From Arabidopsis thaliana (taxonomy: Eukaryota > Streptophyta > Magnoliopsida > Brassicales > Brassicaceae): DNA of 64,000 bases. Below are positions 38,931-51,947 of this stretch, one piece after another. The notes under the pieces are model-generated. The model did no database searches, was not told where the DNA came from, and was given only the letters and a program-made list of their open reading frames with translations. Location: positions 6,139,001-6,203,000 of the forward strand of contig NC_003075.7 of assembly GCF_000001735.4 (NCBI RefSeq), read 5' to 3'. How positions within the stretch are numbered: position 1 is the stretch's first letter; each line of letters starts with the position of its first letter. The translations under genes and the position numbers were made by a program.

Positions 38931-40540
38931 ACCTATAGTGAGAAAAAAAGATATTTATGTTGATAACTGAAATGAGAAATTGTGTCAAAGGATTTATGAA
39001 GGTTAGTGAATGTTGCAGCTTTCTTGTAGATCCAAATATAAAACTAGAGAATGTTTTCAAGAATCAAGATTTGTAGCTTTTACAAAATTTGAACAACTCA
39101 AAAACTTCTTGCATTCTAGCTACAATAATTTGAGGGTTTAAGACAGATTTAGAGCCATTCAAGAGACTAGACTCTTTACTGTTCCATGGTTAATACTCCT
39201 ACATACGTTTCCTACATCGTTTTCCTAATGTCTACATTATTGTTGTTCTATTTACAAAGTACATTTGCAACACCAGGTTGGTTATCCATAGATGGTTAGA
39301 CCTCTTGAGAATAATTGCATACCGCATTTTTATTTCGCGTATATCCAACCCGGACTTTATCTCCATCGCGTCATAGAATTCAATGCGGCTGGAATATTCT
39401 TGAAGCAACATTCAAATATAATTAGAGGACCGTCCAATTGGTATATGATCCTACTATATTATTTGGGAAGTACATTTTAAATGTAACCTTATTTTTGTAA
39501 GTAATTACATAGGTATGCCATTAAAAATAAAATTTAAAAAGAAAATTAATTCATCTCTTTAAAAATTAAAAAATCAAATACTAATTGAATTAATTAAATT
39601 TAATTAAAAAACGAAATACATTATTAATTTCCAAAAAAGTAACCAATTAAAATCAACAAATTAGATTTGATATCTAAATTATCATATTAAGTTTTTATTA
39701 ATTATTATAGTTCACCTCTCATCTTTATATGATTCTATTTTTGTGAAAAAATAATATCACCGTTATAAAAAAATAATTAGAGTTTTTTCGCTTATGCCAT
39801 AATTTGAATTTCTAAAAACGAATGTAAACTGTTCAATACATGAAAAAATATTATAACGGGTCAAAAATAGATTTAAGAAAATTTTCTACTGAGTACTGGG
39901 TCATAATTTGAATATTTATATTCAATTTCATACATATTATTTTAAAAATTTATAATCTTATATACTACAATAATTAATAACATATTAGACTTTTTTAAAT
40001 ATAATTAATATTTTGGATATTAAATTAATGTTTGGGTTTTTGAATACTCTTTTTGGGTAACGGGTAATTTCTGGACCAATCGGATATCCACGGGTTTACT
40101 AAAACTCTACCCAATAAGGAAATTTCCTAAAATTTTAACCCGCCCTAACCCGGTTTTTTGGTTCGGGTATTGGGTTGGTTATCGGGTCCGTATTTTGTCA
40201 GCCCTATCAAAGATAATCTAATATATGCTCCAATTAGGTCCACAAATATAACCAAAATACTATACAAAGACTAATTCTAAGTTAGGCCAAAAATTAGATC
40301 CACTAATACAAAGGAAACATGTTTCTTACCAAAACAACTTGTATACAAATTTTACACATTTACTTAAAACTATATATGTTATATTTATTATAAAAATAAC
40401 ATTTTTAAACAAAGTCAATCCAATGCAGCATTATATGCTAATAGTAAAAACATTGAAAAATATTATGACATCGCTTTTATACTATACTATTTCTTATGTA
40501 ATTGAAACAAAGTATACAATTTAATTTATACAAAATATTA

Positions 40541-40574
40541 ATGCTCGTGCTGTATAGCACGGGTTATGATCTAG
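40541..40574 (+). mobile_element. Helitron 3' terminus
   Basis: The hairpin cgtgctgtatagcacg is followed by ggttatgat and CTAG at 40571-40574, with T as the next base. The 5' end was not identified in the AT-rich sequence to the left. Confidence 0.65.
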
Positions 40575-40729
40575 TAACACTTCATTTCCAAAGGACAAAT
40601 CATACCATTATATCCACCTTAGGATCATGGACTCATGGTGCCAGATATTTTGCATCATTGCCAAGCAGAATGAAAGATTTTCCTCCACAAGAGATTTGAG
40701 TTTATAAATATTTGGTGAGATTTAACAAA

Positions 40730-40738
<9 letters not shown>

Positions 40739-40777
<39 letters not shown>
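40739..40777. repeat. (TA)n microsatellite
   Basis: A run of about 38 bases of TA preceded by an A12 tract. Confidence 0.95.
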
Positions 40778-40780
<3 letters not shown>

Positions 40781-43066
40781 GTGAGATAAGTCTTAACTTG
40801 CTACATTCAAAGAAACTAATTAAACCAAAAACCAAACACTAAAAGAATAGTAAATCGTCAATTTCATATTAGATGAGCTAATAAAGCATCACAGCAATAA
40901 ATTTTGTCTATCTCCATCACTTACACCCTTTTTTTGTAGATAATGTAATTTCTTCCTCAAGATCTGAAGAATCATAAATCACATAGTTTAGTCAATGTTA
41001 CAATACACACGACTAAAAGAAAAATTACAAAATTTTATTGATAGAATTTAAAATATACCACTAGACACTAGACTTTTGTCTTTTCATTAGTCATTACCGC
41101 TTGATATTTTTACTATCTTACGCATGTTATGAAAGATTATAAAGCTTAGGTTTTGGGTAGCAAAAAAGGGTTAGGAAAAAGAAAACCATACTATTTGTTA
41201 TCCGAAAATGTCAAACTAATTCCTCTAACTGTGGTAAAAGGTTATAAAATCAAATCCTCTAGATTGATGTAAGTGATTTTTAAATCGTTATTCGGTCAGA
41301 TCACAAGTTAATGATGAACTTTTCAGGGTTCAATACATGGCGATTTTAGCCATGGATCCCCAACGGGATCATGGGATTACGGTCCAACTGACCGGTTTGG
41401 ACCGGGTCTTAATATATTGAACAAAATACAAGAAATCTCTCATTCACACGAATGATTACATTTCAGAAAAAGAAAGAAAAAATAACTCAAAAAACTTCAC
41501 ACCAATTTGCATCACACTATATTACCCATTATTTTTCTACAATTATGTGGTCCACTTTTCAAATAGTTCACTCTCATCATAAACCGGCCGGGGTCCTTCA
41601 AAGCTCATGCAGTTGTGCGTTGTAAAGATATATTGTATTCCAACAACTAATTCTTGCCAAAACACTTTTGGCTAATGTCATTTTCATTGAAAACAAAGCA
41701 TTATAAATAGGAATGATTTGTCATTTCTGGAATGGAAGAACTTGGGTTTTAGTTAACATTTGTGCCTAACCAACCTCTCGTTTATGTACTAAAGCATTGT
41801 CCTTGTGATTGTGAATAACCAATCGCTCATTTCTGTGTTAGAACAGTATTGTTTATTTTCTGTTATTTGAATCATTTCCAATGAGAAATGAGTTACATAA
41901 CACCTTTATTTATAAACACAAAGATGCACACAAGGAGAAGCAAAATCAATAAGAAGAAACCACTCCACGTGGCCCGTCGTCAGAGTTACATAATTGGTGA
42001 ACGACTAAACTCAGAAGAAACAACATGTAATAAGAAACACAGAAGCAGAAGCAAAAGCCAAGCAACATTTATTTTGTCGACAAAAAAGCCAAGAAACATT
42101 CAATGTTGATTTTGTCTAAGTAACCAGGTGTACATACATTACCCTTAACCATACCCAAAATCGTATGTACTACGATATGTGTACGTAACAGTATCTATCT
42201 ACATTTATATTTTATAAGACATTATTAAATGGGAAACTTATAGTGGCTAGTGGCTGCTACTTGGCTAGCAATTAACATCAATAATTTAATAACTCAAATG
42301 TGAAACATCTCATTCTTCTCCTTTATTACACCAAACCATTTCTCATTCTTTACTTACCGGTCAGGTCAACAATTCTACCATTCCCCATCTTTGGTTAAGT
42401 TTATCTTTTCATTTTAAAGAAAATATATATGAATGTTCATCCAATAATTCCAACTTCTTAAAATTGTTAATGAACATTTTAATCAATATATAATTTTAAT
42501 ATCAATTTTATAAATAATAGAAATGTGAAAAACGCAATTTCTTTGCTCCTTGTAGCAGTAACACAAGTCAAAGCAACATTTGTTTTCATTTGTTTGTCAG
42601 TTAGCTATTTTATCTACAATAATATGTTATGCTTTCTGAACAATAAATAAATATAGCATTATTAGATATATTCATTCTGTATTTTGATTTGTCCAATTAG
42701 TATATGACACGTCTACAAGATACATAGATCTTTCATTATTTCACTTTCTCATCCAACGTCTGGTGAACCAACCATTCAAAAATCAAAAGTCAACTTTTAA
42801 TGCACTTGAGTTTTGGTCATGCATTCATATACATACATATATACATAGAAGTCATTACATGCATTATACTTTACTTATGTCAACATGTTGCAAAAGCACT
42901 AAGATGATATACGTATACATGCATATTGCAAAAATCAGTGGTCCCATACCATTTTAAGTCATCATGAGCGTATGAGAGTAAATTCTTCTCACATATTAAT
43001 AACAACCCTTCAAAGTTATAAGATTTTTAGAGAGAGAGCTACCACGTTTTCGTATCTCCGGGAACG

Positions 43067-46000
43067 ATGGATGAATCAAGTATTATTCCGGCAGAGAAAG
43101 TGGCCGGAGCTGAGAAAAAAGAGCTTCAAGGGCTGCTTAAGACGGCGGTTCAATCTGTGGACTGGACTTATAGTGTCTTCTGGCAATTTTGTCCTCAACA
43201 ACGGTTAGTTTCTTATCTCTATAGTTCATTCATCTCTCACAATACAACCATAATATCTATATCCGTATATATTATGTAAACTATATGTTTAAATGAATTC
43301 GGCTAATTGTTGGCTTGTCGTAGTGTTACAATTCGATCTTGAAATAATTTTTTTTTTTTTTGAAGGTTTTACAAAATTTATTAAGATTTTTGAACTACTT
43401 ATATGAAAGTATCATTGTTTAGGGTCTTGGTGTGGGGGAATGGATACTACAACGGTGCAATAAAGACGAGGAAGACAACTCAACCAGCGGAGGTGACGGC
43501 AGAAGAGGCGGCGTTAGAGAGGAGCCAACAGCTCAGGGAGCTTTATGAGACACTTTTAGCCGGAGAGTCAACGTCAGAAGCAAGAGCATGCACCGCATTG
43601 TCACCGGAGGATTTGACGGAGACAGAATGGTTTTATCTAATGTGCGTCTCTTTCTCTTTTCCTCCTCCATCTGGGTAAACAACTCTCTCCCTATACTCAA
43701 GTTTCTAAATTTGTTCTTTCTTTTTTTTCCTTCTCTAAGTGAAGACAAAAATAGTATTGTGTGTTAAATGCGAATATCGAAAATATTGTGTTGACATTAA
43801 AGAGAAACTGAGGAAGTTGAGTTACTAGAATAAGAAAGAAATGAGAGTTAATGAAACGTACACACACTACATTTTCATGAACATTATTGCGACCGTTGAG
43901 ATTCTCATTGTTTGGTGATTGATTATCTAAAGTAGAAGCATGAATAGATATAACATAAATGCATAACAAAATGGGTTAGTTATGGGTATACTTCATGCTT
44001 TTCTCTATGTGGTAAAAAAAAATCAAATATAAATTTGGGAGGTAGTAATTTGTAGGATGCCAGGAAAAGCGTATGCAAGGAGGAAGCACGTATGGCTAAG
44101 TGGTGCAAATGAAGTTGACAGTAAAACTTTTTCTAGAGCTATTCTCGCTAAGGTAAATTCTTTTATTCATTCACCAACTATACTATGCATCTATTTTTAC
44201 CTATTTATGTATACACTATACTATGTATCTATCTACTTGTAAACCTATTTATCTATACTTTTATACATTTTCACTGATTAACTTGAATAATTCTTCTTGT
44301 CGTTTTATGGGCCTTTTACGTCGGTTCCTCAATGACTTAGAGTGCTAAAATTCAGGTAAAATTTGTCTTTATTAGTTTGCTCTTTTTAGTAAGATTTGAG
44401 AATTGTATTCTGATGAAAATGTATTTTAAAAAAGCAGACAGTGGTTTGCATTCCAATGCTTGATGGTGTTGTGGAACTAGGCACAACGAAAAAGGTAACG
44501 TTGTATATACTCTCTCTTTTATTTACTTGTTAATGAAATATATAAACAAAATAACAAAGTGAATATAGCCTATCTTTCTTTAGGTTTAGTAATGTTAAAT
44601 TAAGGAGATGCACTACAAAAAAAAGGTTGTTTTACATCATTTATTATAAATATTTGCATTAGTTAAAAGTGATGTAAAAGAATTTTGTATCACTTAAATA
44701 AGTGACTTAAATATTGTTGATGCAAATAATTTGCATCAGTTAATTAGTAACTGATGTAAATAATCAAAATAATTACATCGATTATTATAATTGATATCAA
44801 TATTGTATCAGTTACTAAAAATGATGTAATGTTTACATCAATTTATTTAAGTGATGTTAGTATTTGTTTCGGTTTAAATAACTGATTTAATTAATATATA
44901 TATAATTATTAATACAATGTTATTAATATTTCAAATAATTATTTTATTTATTTCTTTTTTTTTTTTAAATAACAGATCATTGTGGATAATTACTCGTTGG
45001 AATATCTACTAAAATTTTATCAAGATTTAATAAAATATTTTACATGAACAATAAATCTTTATATAAGATAAGCAAAAAAATAATCATAATTTGGTTTTGG
45101 TTTCTTCGTGTTTAAACACATCTTTCTTCTGTTCCATGCTTCTTCCTTCCATTAACTGTTGGTTCTTCTTGAAAAATACCATTTCTTCTTCTATGCCATC
45201 TCTCTTCCATTTACAGAATCAAAATCATACTTTGGTTATAACTTATATCTCTTGAATCCTCATCACACTTGAGTTTCTGCTGTACAAAATAAAAAAGAGA
45301 GTAATTGTTTGAAAATTTACAGAATTGTTTTGGTCGGAATAAGAATAACCATTTGTAAGTATTTTTAAAAGAAAGTGATAGAGTACCTTTACTTTGTGTT
45401 TCTCCAAACTGTGTAGGAAAACAAACAGTCCTAATGATCAATGGCAGATTTCTGAAAATAAAAGAAAAGAAAAAAACTGAGCAATGGTTAAGAAAAAGAG
45501 AAAGATAGAATGATAGAAAAATAAGAAAGTACTTGTCGTTGAAGATGAAGAATTGAATGAGAGTTATGAGATTTCAAAAACTAATTTGAAGATATTCTAA
45601 AAACGTTTTTGGATACAAAACTGTAAAAAAAGATCGTGAGCGTAAAAGCAGGATTTATAGTGAAGGAAACAAATATATTTAGTTAGCTGATTTTGAGGGA
45701 AAATATAGGAATTAATAATAAATTATTAACCCAATATGATTATTTATTTATGGTAATAACAATTTCTCGTCATCTACAATAAATTCAAGTTAGTTTTTTG
45801 TTTAAATTAAAATACAGAAAAACTTATTAGCATCACTTCTTATTGATGTATAATTTTATATCATTTTTATAAACTGATGTTAATAAAATTAAGTGAATAC
45901 ATCGGTTATTTAATTGGTGTAAATACAGATTTTTGTATCAATTTGTTAAAATGATGCAAACTAATACAAATTTCTATCAATTTGATTAAAGTGACGCTAA

Positions 46001-47261
46001 ACATGTTAATTTATACATCACTTATTATAATTGATGTTTAATTATTTATTTTGTGTCATTTGCTTATAAGTAATTTAAACTTGTACCATTTATACTTGTG
46101 ATACTATTTAATTGATGTAATCTATCCTTTTTTTTGTAGTGATGGATCAATATTTATTTGTTGTATTTGTGTGTGTAGGTAAGAGAAGATGTAGAGTTTG
46201 TTGAGCTCACAAAGAGTTTCTTCTATGACCACTGCAAGACGAACCCAAAGCCGGCTCTTTCTGAACACTCCACCTACGAAGTGCATGAAGAAGCCGAAGA
46301 CGAAGAAGAAGTAGAAGAAGAGATGACAATGTCAGAGGAAATGAGGCTTGGCTCTCCTGATGATGAAGATGTTTCCAATCAAAATCTACACTCTGATCTT
46401 CATATTGAATCAACCCATACGTTAGGTATATATATCTACCCTAAGCTACTTATATTTTGCGGATTTATTTCGCTATATCTAAGAAATTATCATTTGTATA
46501 TATATGTAGACACACATATGGACATGATGAATCTAATGGAGGAAGGTGGAAACTATTCTCAGACAGTAACAACACTTCTCATGTCACACCCCACAAGTCT
46601 TCTTTCAGATTCAGTTTCCACATCTTCTTACATCCAATCATCGTTTGCCACGTGGAGGGTTGAGAATGGCAAAGAGCATCAGCAAGTGAAAACGGCGCCG
46701 TCGTCACAATGGGTGCTCAAACAAATGATCTTCAGAGTTCCTTTCCTCCATGACAACACTAAAGATAAGAGGCTACCGCGGGAAGATCTGAGCCACGTAG
46801 TAGCAGAGCGACGCAGGAGGGAGAAGCTGAACGAGAAATTCATAACGTTGAGATCAATGGTTCCATTTGTGACCAAGATGGATAAAGTCTCAATCCTTGG
46901 AGACACCATTGCGTACGTAAATCATCTTCGAAAGAGGGTCCATGAGCTTGAGAATACTCATCATGAGCAACAGCATAAGCGGACGCGTACTTGTAAGAGA
47001 AAAACATCGGAGGAGGTGGAGGTTTCCATCATAGAGAATGATGTTTTGTTAGAGATGAGATGTGAGTACCGAGATGGTTTGTTGCTTGACATTCTTCAGG
47101 TTCTTCATGAGCTTGGTATAGAGACTACGGCAGTTCATACCTCGGTGAACGACCATGATTTCGAGGCGGAGATAAGGGCGAAAGTAAGAGGGAAGAAAGC
47201 AAGCATCGCTGAGGTCAAAAGAGCCATCCACCAAGTCATAATACATGATACTAATCTATAG
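43067..47261 (+). CDS. TT8: bHLH transcription factor TT8 (flavonoid pathway regulator)
   Basis: A nuclear bHLH protein that joins R2R3-MYB and WD40 partners (TT2/PAP1 and TTG1) to activate late flavonoid genes such as DFR and BAN. Seven exons: 43067-43203, 43423-43674, 44056-44152, 44341-44355, 44438-44494, 46179-46425, 46510-47261, giving 518 residues, the known TT8 length. The N-terminal MYB-interacting region covers about 1-200 ([54 protein letters not shown]). An acidic stretch follows ([13 protein letters not shown]). The bHLH lies at about 360-410 with the His-Glu-Arg triad H364/E368/R372 ([16 protein letters not shown]) that contacts E-/G-boxes. An ACT-like domain ends the protein. 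Exon 4 is a 15-nt microexon. Intron 5 (1684 nt) contains a CACTA-type transposon. Splice sites are all GT-AG. Confidence 0.97.
44611..46141 (+). mobile_element. Non-autonomous CACTA (En/Spm-type) element in TT8 intron 5
   Basis: It begins CACTACAAAAAAAAGG and ends CCTTTTTTTTTGTAGTG, a terminal inverted repeat of at least 13 bp with the CACTA signature. It is bounded by a perfect 3-bp target duplication, ATG (44608-44610 and 46142-46144), the size expected for this superfamily. It is 1531 bp long with no transposase frame. The outer ~400 bp on each side contain many short subterminal repeats in both orientations, of the type gatgtaa / ttacatc, where En/Spm transposases bind. It fills most of TT8 intron 5 but leaves the splice sites intact. 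Confidence 0.88.
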
Positions 47262-48441
47262 ACCCTAACTTTATTGATGCCAACTCTAGAGAAGGATAAT
47301 TAAGCGTATTTTTGTTTTAGCCTCACATGTATTAAGACATCAGTTACATATATAGCCGGATGCAACATATAAATGAAAATGTACTAGATGATATTGTTCA
47401 TTTGTCCAATGTAGTACTTGTGTATGATGCAATTGCAACATATAAATGCAAATGTACTAGATGACGATGTTGTTCGTTGTCCAATTTAGTACTTTTGTAT
47501 GAATGCGATATTTGGATGCAGATTCAGTTGCATCTAAAACATCATATTTTTTTTGATGCATAAAGATGTAGAATTTCTATGTAGTTTTTTCTTACGTTCA
47601 AATTTGAGAAAATATTATTAAAAAATCTTTACAAAATTCATTAAAATAATTTATGCCAAAATTTGTATGTCATAATTTATGTAATTTTATCATTAACCTC
47701 AGATTAGAGAAATCAAAGAGTTTATATAAAACATTACATTCTACTTTGGTGCTCAATTTTAAGAATCAAGTTGTAGCACATCAAATTACGAAATCAAATT
47801 TTCCAGCAAAATTACGAAATTGCGTTTTAGTGTAAGAATCAACAATTTCTAGAGTAGACTAATAGTTATACTCATAATTAGTGTATGGAAGAACATTTAT
47901 AAGTCAAGAATATTAAGCTATCAACCAACGAGATAAATGTATTGACAATGTTCATAGTTGCAGCATGAGCTATATATATTTTTCTCTTAGTTGATCATCA
48001 TACATTATCAAAGCTGCAAGATGTGTAACTGCATTGGCTCCACTTCCTTTGTTGTCTTCTTTCTTGAATAGTGGTGTTCAATAGTGTAAGATATCTTTCT
48101 ATAGTTTCAGCACTTAGCAGGCTGCTTAAAATTGGCCTGGCCCATTCGATTCTTTGATTTCGGTATGAACTGTTAGAATTCTGATTGAATTCAGATACCA
48201 AACCTTGCCAAAAAGAAAAAAAAAACGGTTTAAATGAATATTAACTTACTTTGACCAAAAATTGATGGCAGGGTAAAAAGACTCAAGATAATCCAAGGTC
48301 AAACCTATTTTAATTTCAGAACTTTATAATAATCGTTTTAAACTGAAATTGGTTTAATGTAAAAATTTAACCAACCTGAACCGAGAACTACAATCAAAGT
48401 AAACAGGAGATTATATTAAATCGAACCACTCTTACAACTCA
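47262..48441. other. Region downstream of TT8
   Basis: The TT8 3' UTR and intergenic sequence. A tandem duplication of about 70 bp lies at 47359-47499 (listed separately). There is no credible gene. Confidence 0.5.
47359..47499 (+). repeat. Tandem duplication, unit about 73 bp
   Basis: Two copies of the phrase gcaacatataaatg, then aaatgtactagatga, tgtccaat and tagtactt, start at about 47362 and 47435. They are about 85-90% alike and lie in or near the TT8 3' UTR. Confidence 0.85.
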
Positions 48442-49069
48442 TAGGGGTGGGCGTACGGTTTTATGATTTGGTTTTGGTTTGGTTTTTTCGGTTTTATAAA
48501 AACTATAATCATAGAAAAACAGAAAAACAGTATGTAATTCAGTTTGGTTCCGGTTCGGTTTTATAAATATTAAAACCATATGTATCTCAGTTCGGTTTGG
48601 ATTCGATTTGTTTTTGGTTTGGTCCCGGTTTTTTAGTTATTCCATACTTTTACAAAAAAAAATAAGTTCGATGATTTATAAATAAAAATAAACATAAAAG
48701 AAAATAATATATCAATCAATAAGTTAGATATAATAGATATCTTTTTAAAATTAAATTCTTGGTTTCTAAATTACTAAAAAAATTAATAATTCTAAGCCTA
48801 CTAAATTTTTTTTTTTAAAATGAAACTATTATTAATCAAACTAATCACACTATAAAATGGACAAAAATATTTATCAATAATTATTTTTAATTTCTCTAAA
48901 AAACCTAAAAATAATCTGGTTTTACGGTTTTTAACCAAACCAAACCGAAATAATAATAAAAAAATACAACCAAATAGTTTTTTTTTTTAAAACTATAACC
49001 AAACCAAACTATTTTTTTCGATCGGGTACGGTCCGGGTTTTCGGTTTTCGGTTTTTTTGCCCACCCTTA
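48442..49069. mobile_element. 628-bp TIR transposon with 11-bp target duplication
   Basis: The ends are taggggtgggcg and, inverted, taagggtgggca. The flanks are cttacaactca (48431-48441) and cttacaagtca (49070-49080), a target duplication of 11 bp with one difference. The interior is rich in CGGTTT and AACCAAACC, and no protein is encoded. Similar composition at 38438-38930 and in choline-kinase intron 1 suggests other degenerate copies. The superfamily is uncertain: the target length fits MULEs better than hAT. Confidence 0.7.
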
Positions 49070-49865
49070 CTTACAAGTCAAATGATGACATTTTTTTACC
49101 GGTTAACATAAAAAACACACACACACACAAGTTATAGATGTTTGTTTACTCTTATTGTGAAAATTAGGCCCATTTACTAGTGCCCCACATAAAACTAAGA
49201 TAAACAAATTTAGGGATTACAATTTTTCATTTTCTCTATAAGCTTGGCTTTCTACCTCTCAATCTCTATTTTTCTACTTTTAAGAGAAAAAAACTATAAA
49301 AAAAGAATAAGAATCTTTGTGCGATAAATAAAATTAAGAAAAAAACTCTAAAACCTTAAAGAAAACCCTTAAAAAAAATCATGGAGGTACGTATAAGTTT
49401 TGTAAGAAAAAAACAGATTTATGGAGATACATATACATAATATTATTTCTGAAAAATACATATACATAATTTTATTTTACCCATTAACAAGTTTGTAAAT
49501 TCTCCTCTTCCCTCTATACACCTCTTCAATTACTTCTCTTAAATCTTTTTTCCTCTGTAATCAACTCAAAAAATTGTTTACAAAAATTTGCTAAAACTCT
49601 CTTCAAAAATATTTAACACAATTAACAAAAACAAATTCCAAAACTTTGTAATAAGACAATAAGTAATCAATCTCCAAAAAAAAAAAAAACAAAAAAAAAA
49701 AAACCTTGTTGGTTTGTTTGGGTCTTGCCGTTTCGTATAAAAGTGCGAAGTACCCTCTCTCTACCCAATTCCTCTTGTTTTGTTTCTCTTTCATAATCTC
49801 CAATCTTCTTCGGATTCGACGAATCCGTCATCGCCGACGGAATCGTGGCCGTGTAATATTAACAG
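49070..49865. other. Upstream region of the UCP009193-like gene
   Basis: AT-rich promoter sequence with an (AC)n run near 49115-49129 and A-rich runs at 49676-49702. The 5' UTR of the following gene probably starts after about 49740. Confidence 0.45.
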
Positions 49866-51591
49866 ATGGGGAAGAAGAGAAAATCAACAGCCACAAGCCT
49901 CGATGAGGTAGATCGGACTGTTTACGCTTCTTTTCGCACCGCCGCTAACTCTTTATCTCAGCTTTATACTCAGTCTATGAATCATCAGAAGTTATCTTTT
50001 CAAGCCGGTGAACGCCATGGTTTGGTATTTTCTTATTTACTCTCTGTGACTGTTTCAATTTCTTGATTCTTTGTGTGATTCATTGTCTTGACAACTCTCT
50101 AATTGAAAAAGTTTTGATTTTTCTCATTTCTGTGTTAGTTTTGCGTTTTAATTTTGATTGTCTTTCACAGGGCTTGAGACCTCTTAGACAATTGTTTGTT
50201 ATCTTATTGTTGGAAGCAAGAGATTGTGTTTGTAGCTAAACGTCTATGTTTTCTCGTGTTTGTGTGTAATTGTATTAGTGAGACCTATGCCAAAGATGTG
50301 AATGCATCTTTCTTTCTGTCTTTCAGGGTTTTTGAATTGGTAGTATATACTGAGTTGTTTATGTAGCTTGAATCAAATTATAGTCAGTTCTTTAGCTATA
50401 TGTTTGAAAGAGACACTCTTTTACTCACATTTCATTCTCAATCAACAAGATTTAGTCACATCCCCTAAACCAGTGTCTTTGATTGCTAACACAGCCATTG
50501 AGTATCCTTCCTGTCTATCTTTCCTTTGTTTATTGTGATGTGTCTAGACATTTTAGAACTGTAGTTTAGAGTATGAAAACTAGTTGATGACAAAGGAAAA
50601 CAAGGCTATGAAGCGTGAAGATGGAAATGAAACAAGAAAAGTCTCTCTGGAGACCGTGTTTCTAACTTTCACCTTGCGTTATCCTTGTCTCTTCGTCTAT
50701 ATTACTGGTCTGATTATAAACAGAACGAATGTTAGAACATCCGATCGTTGTCTATCTCTTCCGTTTTCGTTAGCTATAATGCTAATATTTCCTGTATAGG
50801 TGCTTCTTAGCCACATGAATTGAATAGTAGTCTTAATATGATAGGATTAGCATTTTCTTGTATGCGTTCTCTTTCACTATATTGAGTTCTATAGAGTAAT
50901 ATTGTGTTAGTCTGCTCTTGTTTTTCCTTGGTGTACTGAAATTCTTCTACTTAAAATGTGGGTTTATTGTGTTGTGATGTGAAAACCTGTACTTGGAAGA
51001 TGACATACCGCGCGTGATATATATGTGGAATAGGTTATGGCTAAAGAGACCCTTACGAGATTTTTCTGCTTTATCTTCCTTATTTCAGGAAAAACTGTAC
51101 CAATGGATATGGAGACAACAAGAAGGAGGGTCAAGAGTGACACCTATGGATATTGTCAATTATATTCAGGTTCATATGAGTTCTATCTATTTATTCTAAC
51201 ATGTGGTCAGATTTGTTTACTGTTCTTGATTGAGTTTCTGATTTCTCCAATGCAGAACGAGCTCGAATGCTGCATAGACGAGCCTCCAATATCCCCAAGA
51301 GCGCCACCACCGCAACCAACAATGCATGTCACGAATCCCGGGCTCATGACCACTTCAGGCACCTCTTTCCCAACAGCTGTTCCAGTGGTTAGGTCCGAGC
51401 AGTGTGAGAACCAGGCCAAGAACTCGGTTTTCTCAAACGCACTTTCAAGCCCAATACGGCGTAGTCTTCAGAACTACCAAATTCCGCAGGGAGGCTACAC
51501 ATCCGGCGGAACCACCAGAAGCAGTGAAGTGAACAGGGGATCTAACTCTCCAGGTTCTATTGATTCTTCAATGGACATGCATGCAGAATAA
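49866..51591 (+). CDS. Conserved plant protein of unknown function (UCP009193-type)
   Basis: Three exons, 49866-50024, 51089-51169 and 51256-51591, give 191 residues. The N-terminal half is compact and predicted helical (MGKKRKSTATSLDEVDRTVY; FRTAANSLSQLYTQSMNHQK; EKLYQWIWRQQEGGSRVTP; MDIVNYIQNELE). The C-terminal half is Pro/Ser/Gly/Asn-rich and probably disordered, with SPRAPPPQPT and SSPIRRSLQNY. A basic KKRK at the N-terminus could be a nuclear signal. Intron 1 is unusually long for this gene (1064 nt). I recall the family as 'conserved protein UCP009193' (At4g09830). Older database names liken it to a nuclear receptor, with no support in the sequence. The molecular role is not known. Confidence 0.88.
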
Positions 51592-51947
51592 GAAGTGTGA
51601 TCGTAAACACAACTCTTGTTTAATGATGTTTGATCTATATACAAAAACCGGTTTGATTCCTCATAATGTATCAATTGATTCTTATCTTGGAGGTTTGTTT
51701 GTTGGTAATTTTGTTAGAGTTTCTAAAAGGTCACATGTAAATCATTGTGTGTCTGATTATTATTATCACTTGTTTAACTCTTTTAACTTTTCATCTTTTA
51801 AACTACTTGATGACCAAGAGTTTTCACATCTACTTGAATACTCTTTTAACCCTAAAATAAACTCAATGGATTCTTCTATACTCCAAGTAAAACACTACTA
51901 CTTCTTATCATGTAGTGACTGTCAGAACAAGTCATTGGTCTGAGTGA
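51592..51947. other. 3' UTR and short intergenic interval
   Basis: About 350 bp after the stop codon. Sequence composition fits a 3' UTR and nothing else is recognised. Confidence 0.45.

Larger units (their letters stand above)
37893..43066. other. Intergenic region between the transporter and TT8
   Basis: This holds the 5' UTR and its intron for the transporter (to about 38320). A transposon-like segment rich in cggttt/tttggtt phrases spans about 38438-38930 and ends cgcccacctacc. There is AT-rich sequence to about 40050, a second GGTTT/CGGGT-rich remnant (about 40040-40206, ending cagccctatc), a Helitron 3' end at 40574, a TA run (40739-40777), and about 2.3 kb of unique-looking sequence that should include the TT8 promoter. 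A G-box (cacgtg) is at 41966-41971, 1.1 kb upstream of TT8. There is no other convincing gene. Confidence 0.55.

Noticed and set aside
41888..42109. 73-codon Lys/Arg-rich frame upstream of TT8
   Set aside because: A-rich sequence gives such frames by chance; there is no domain and no supporting context. It overlaps the G-box region of the TT8 upstream sequence.
46281..47261. Single 326-codon frame read as a separate protein
   Set aside because: It is TT8 exon 6 (part), the in-frame intron 6 and exon 7, so not an independent gene.
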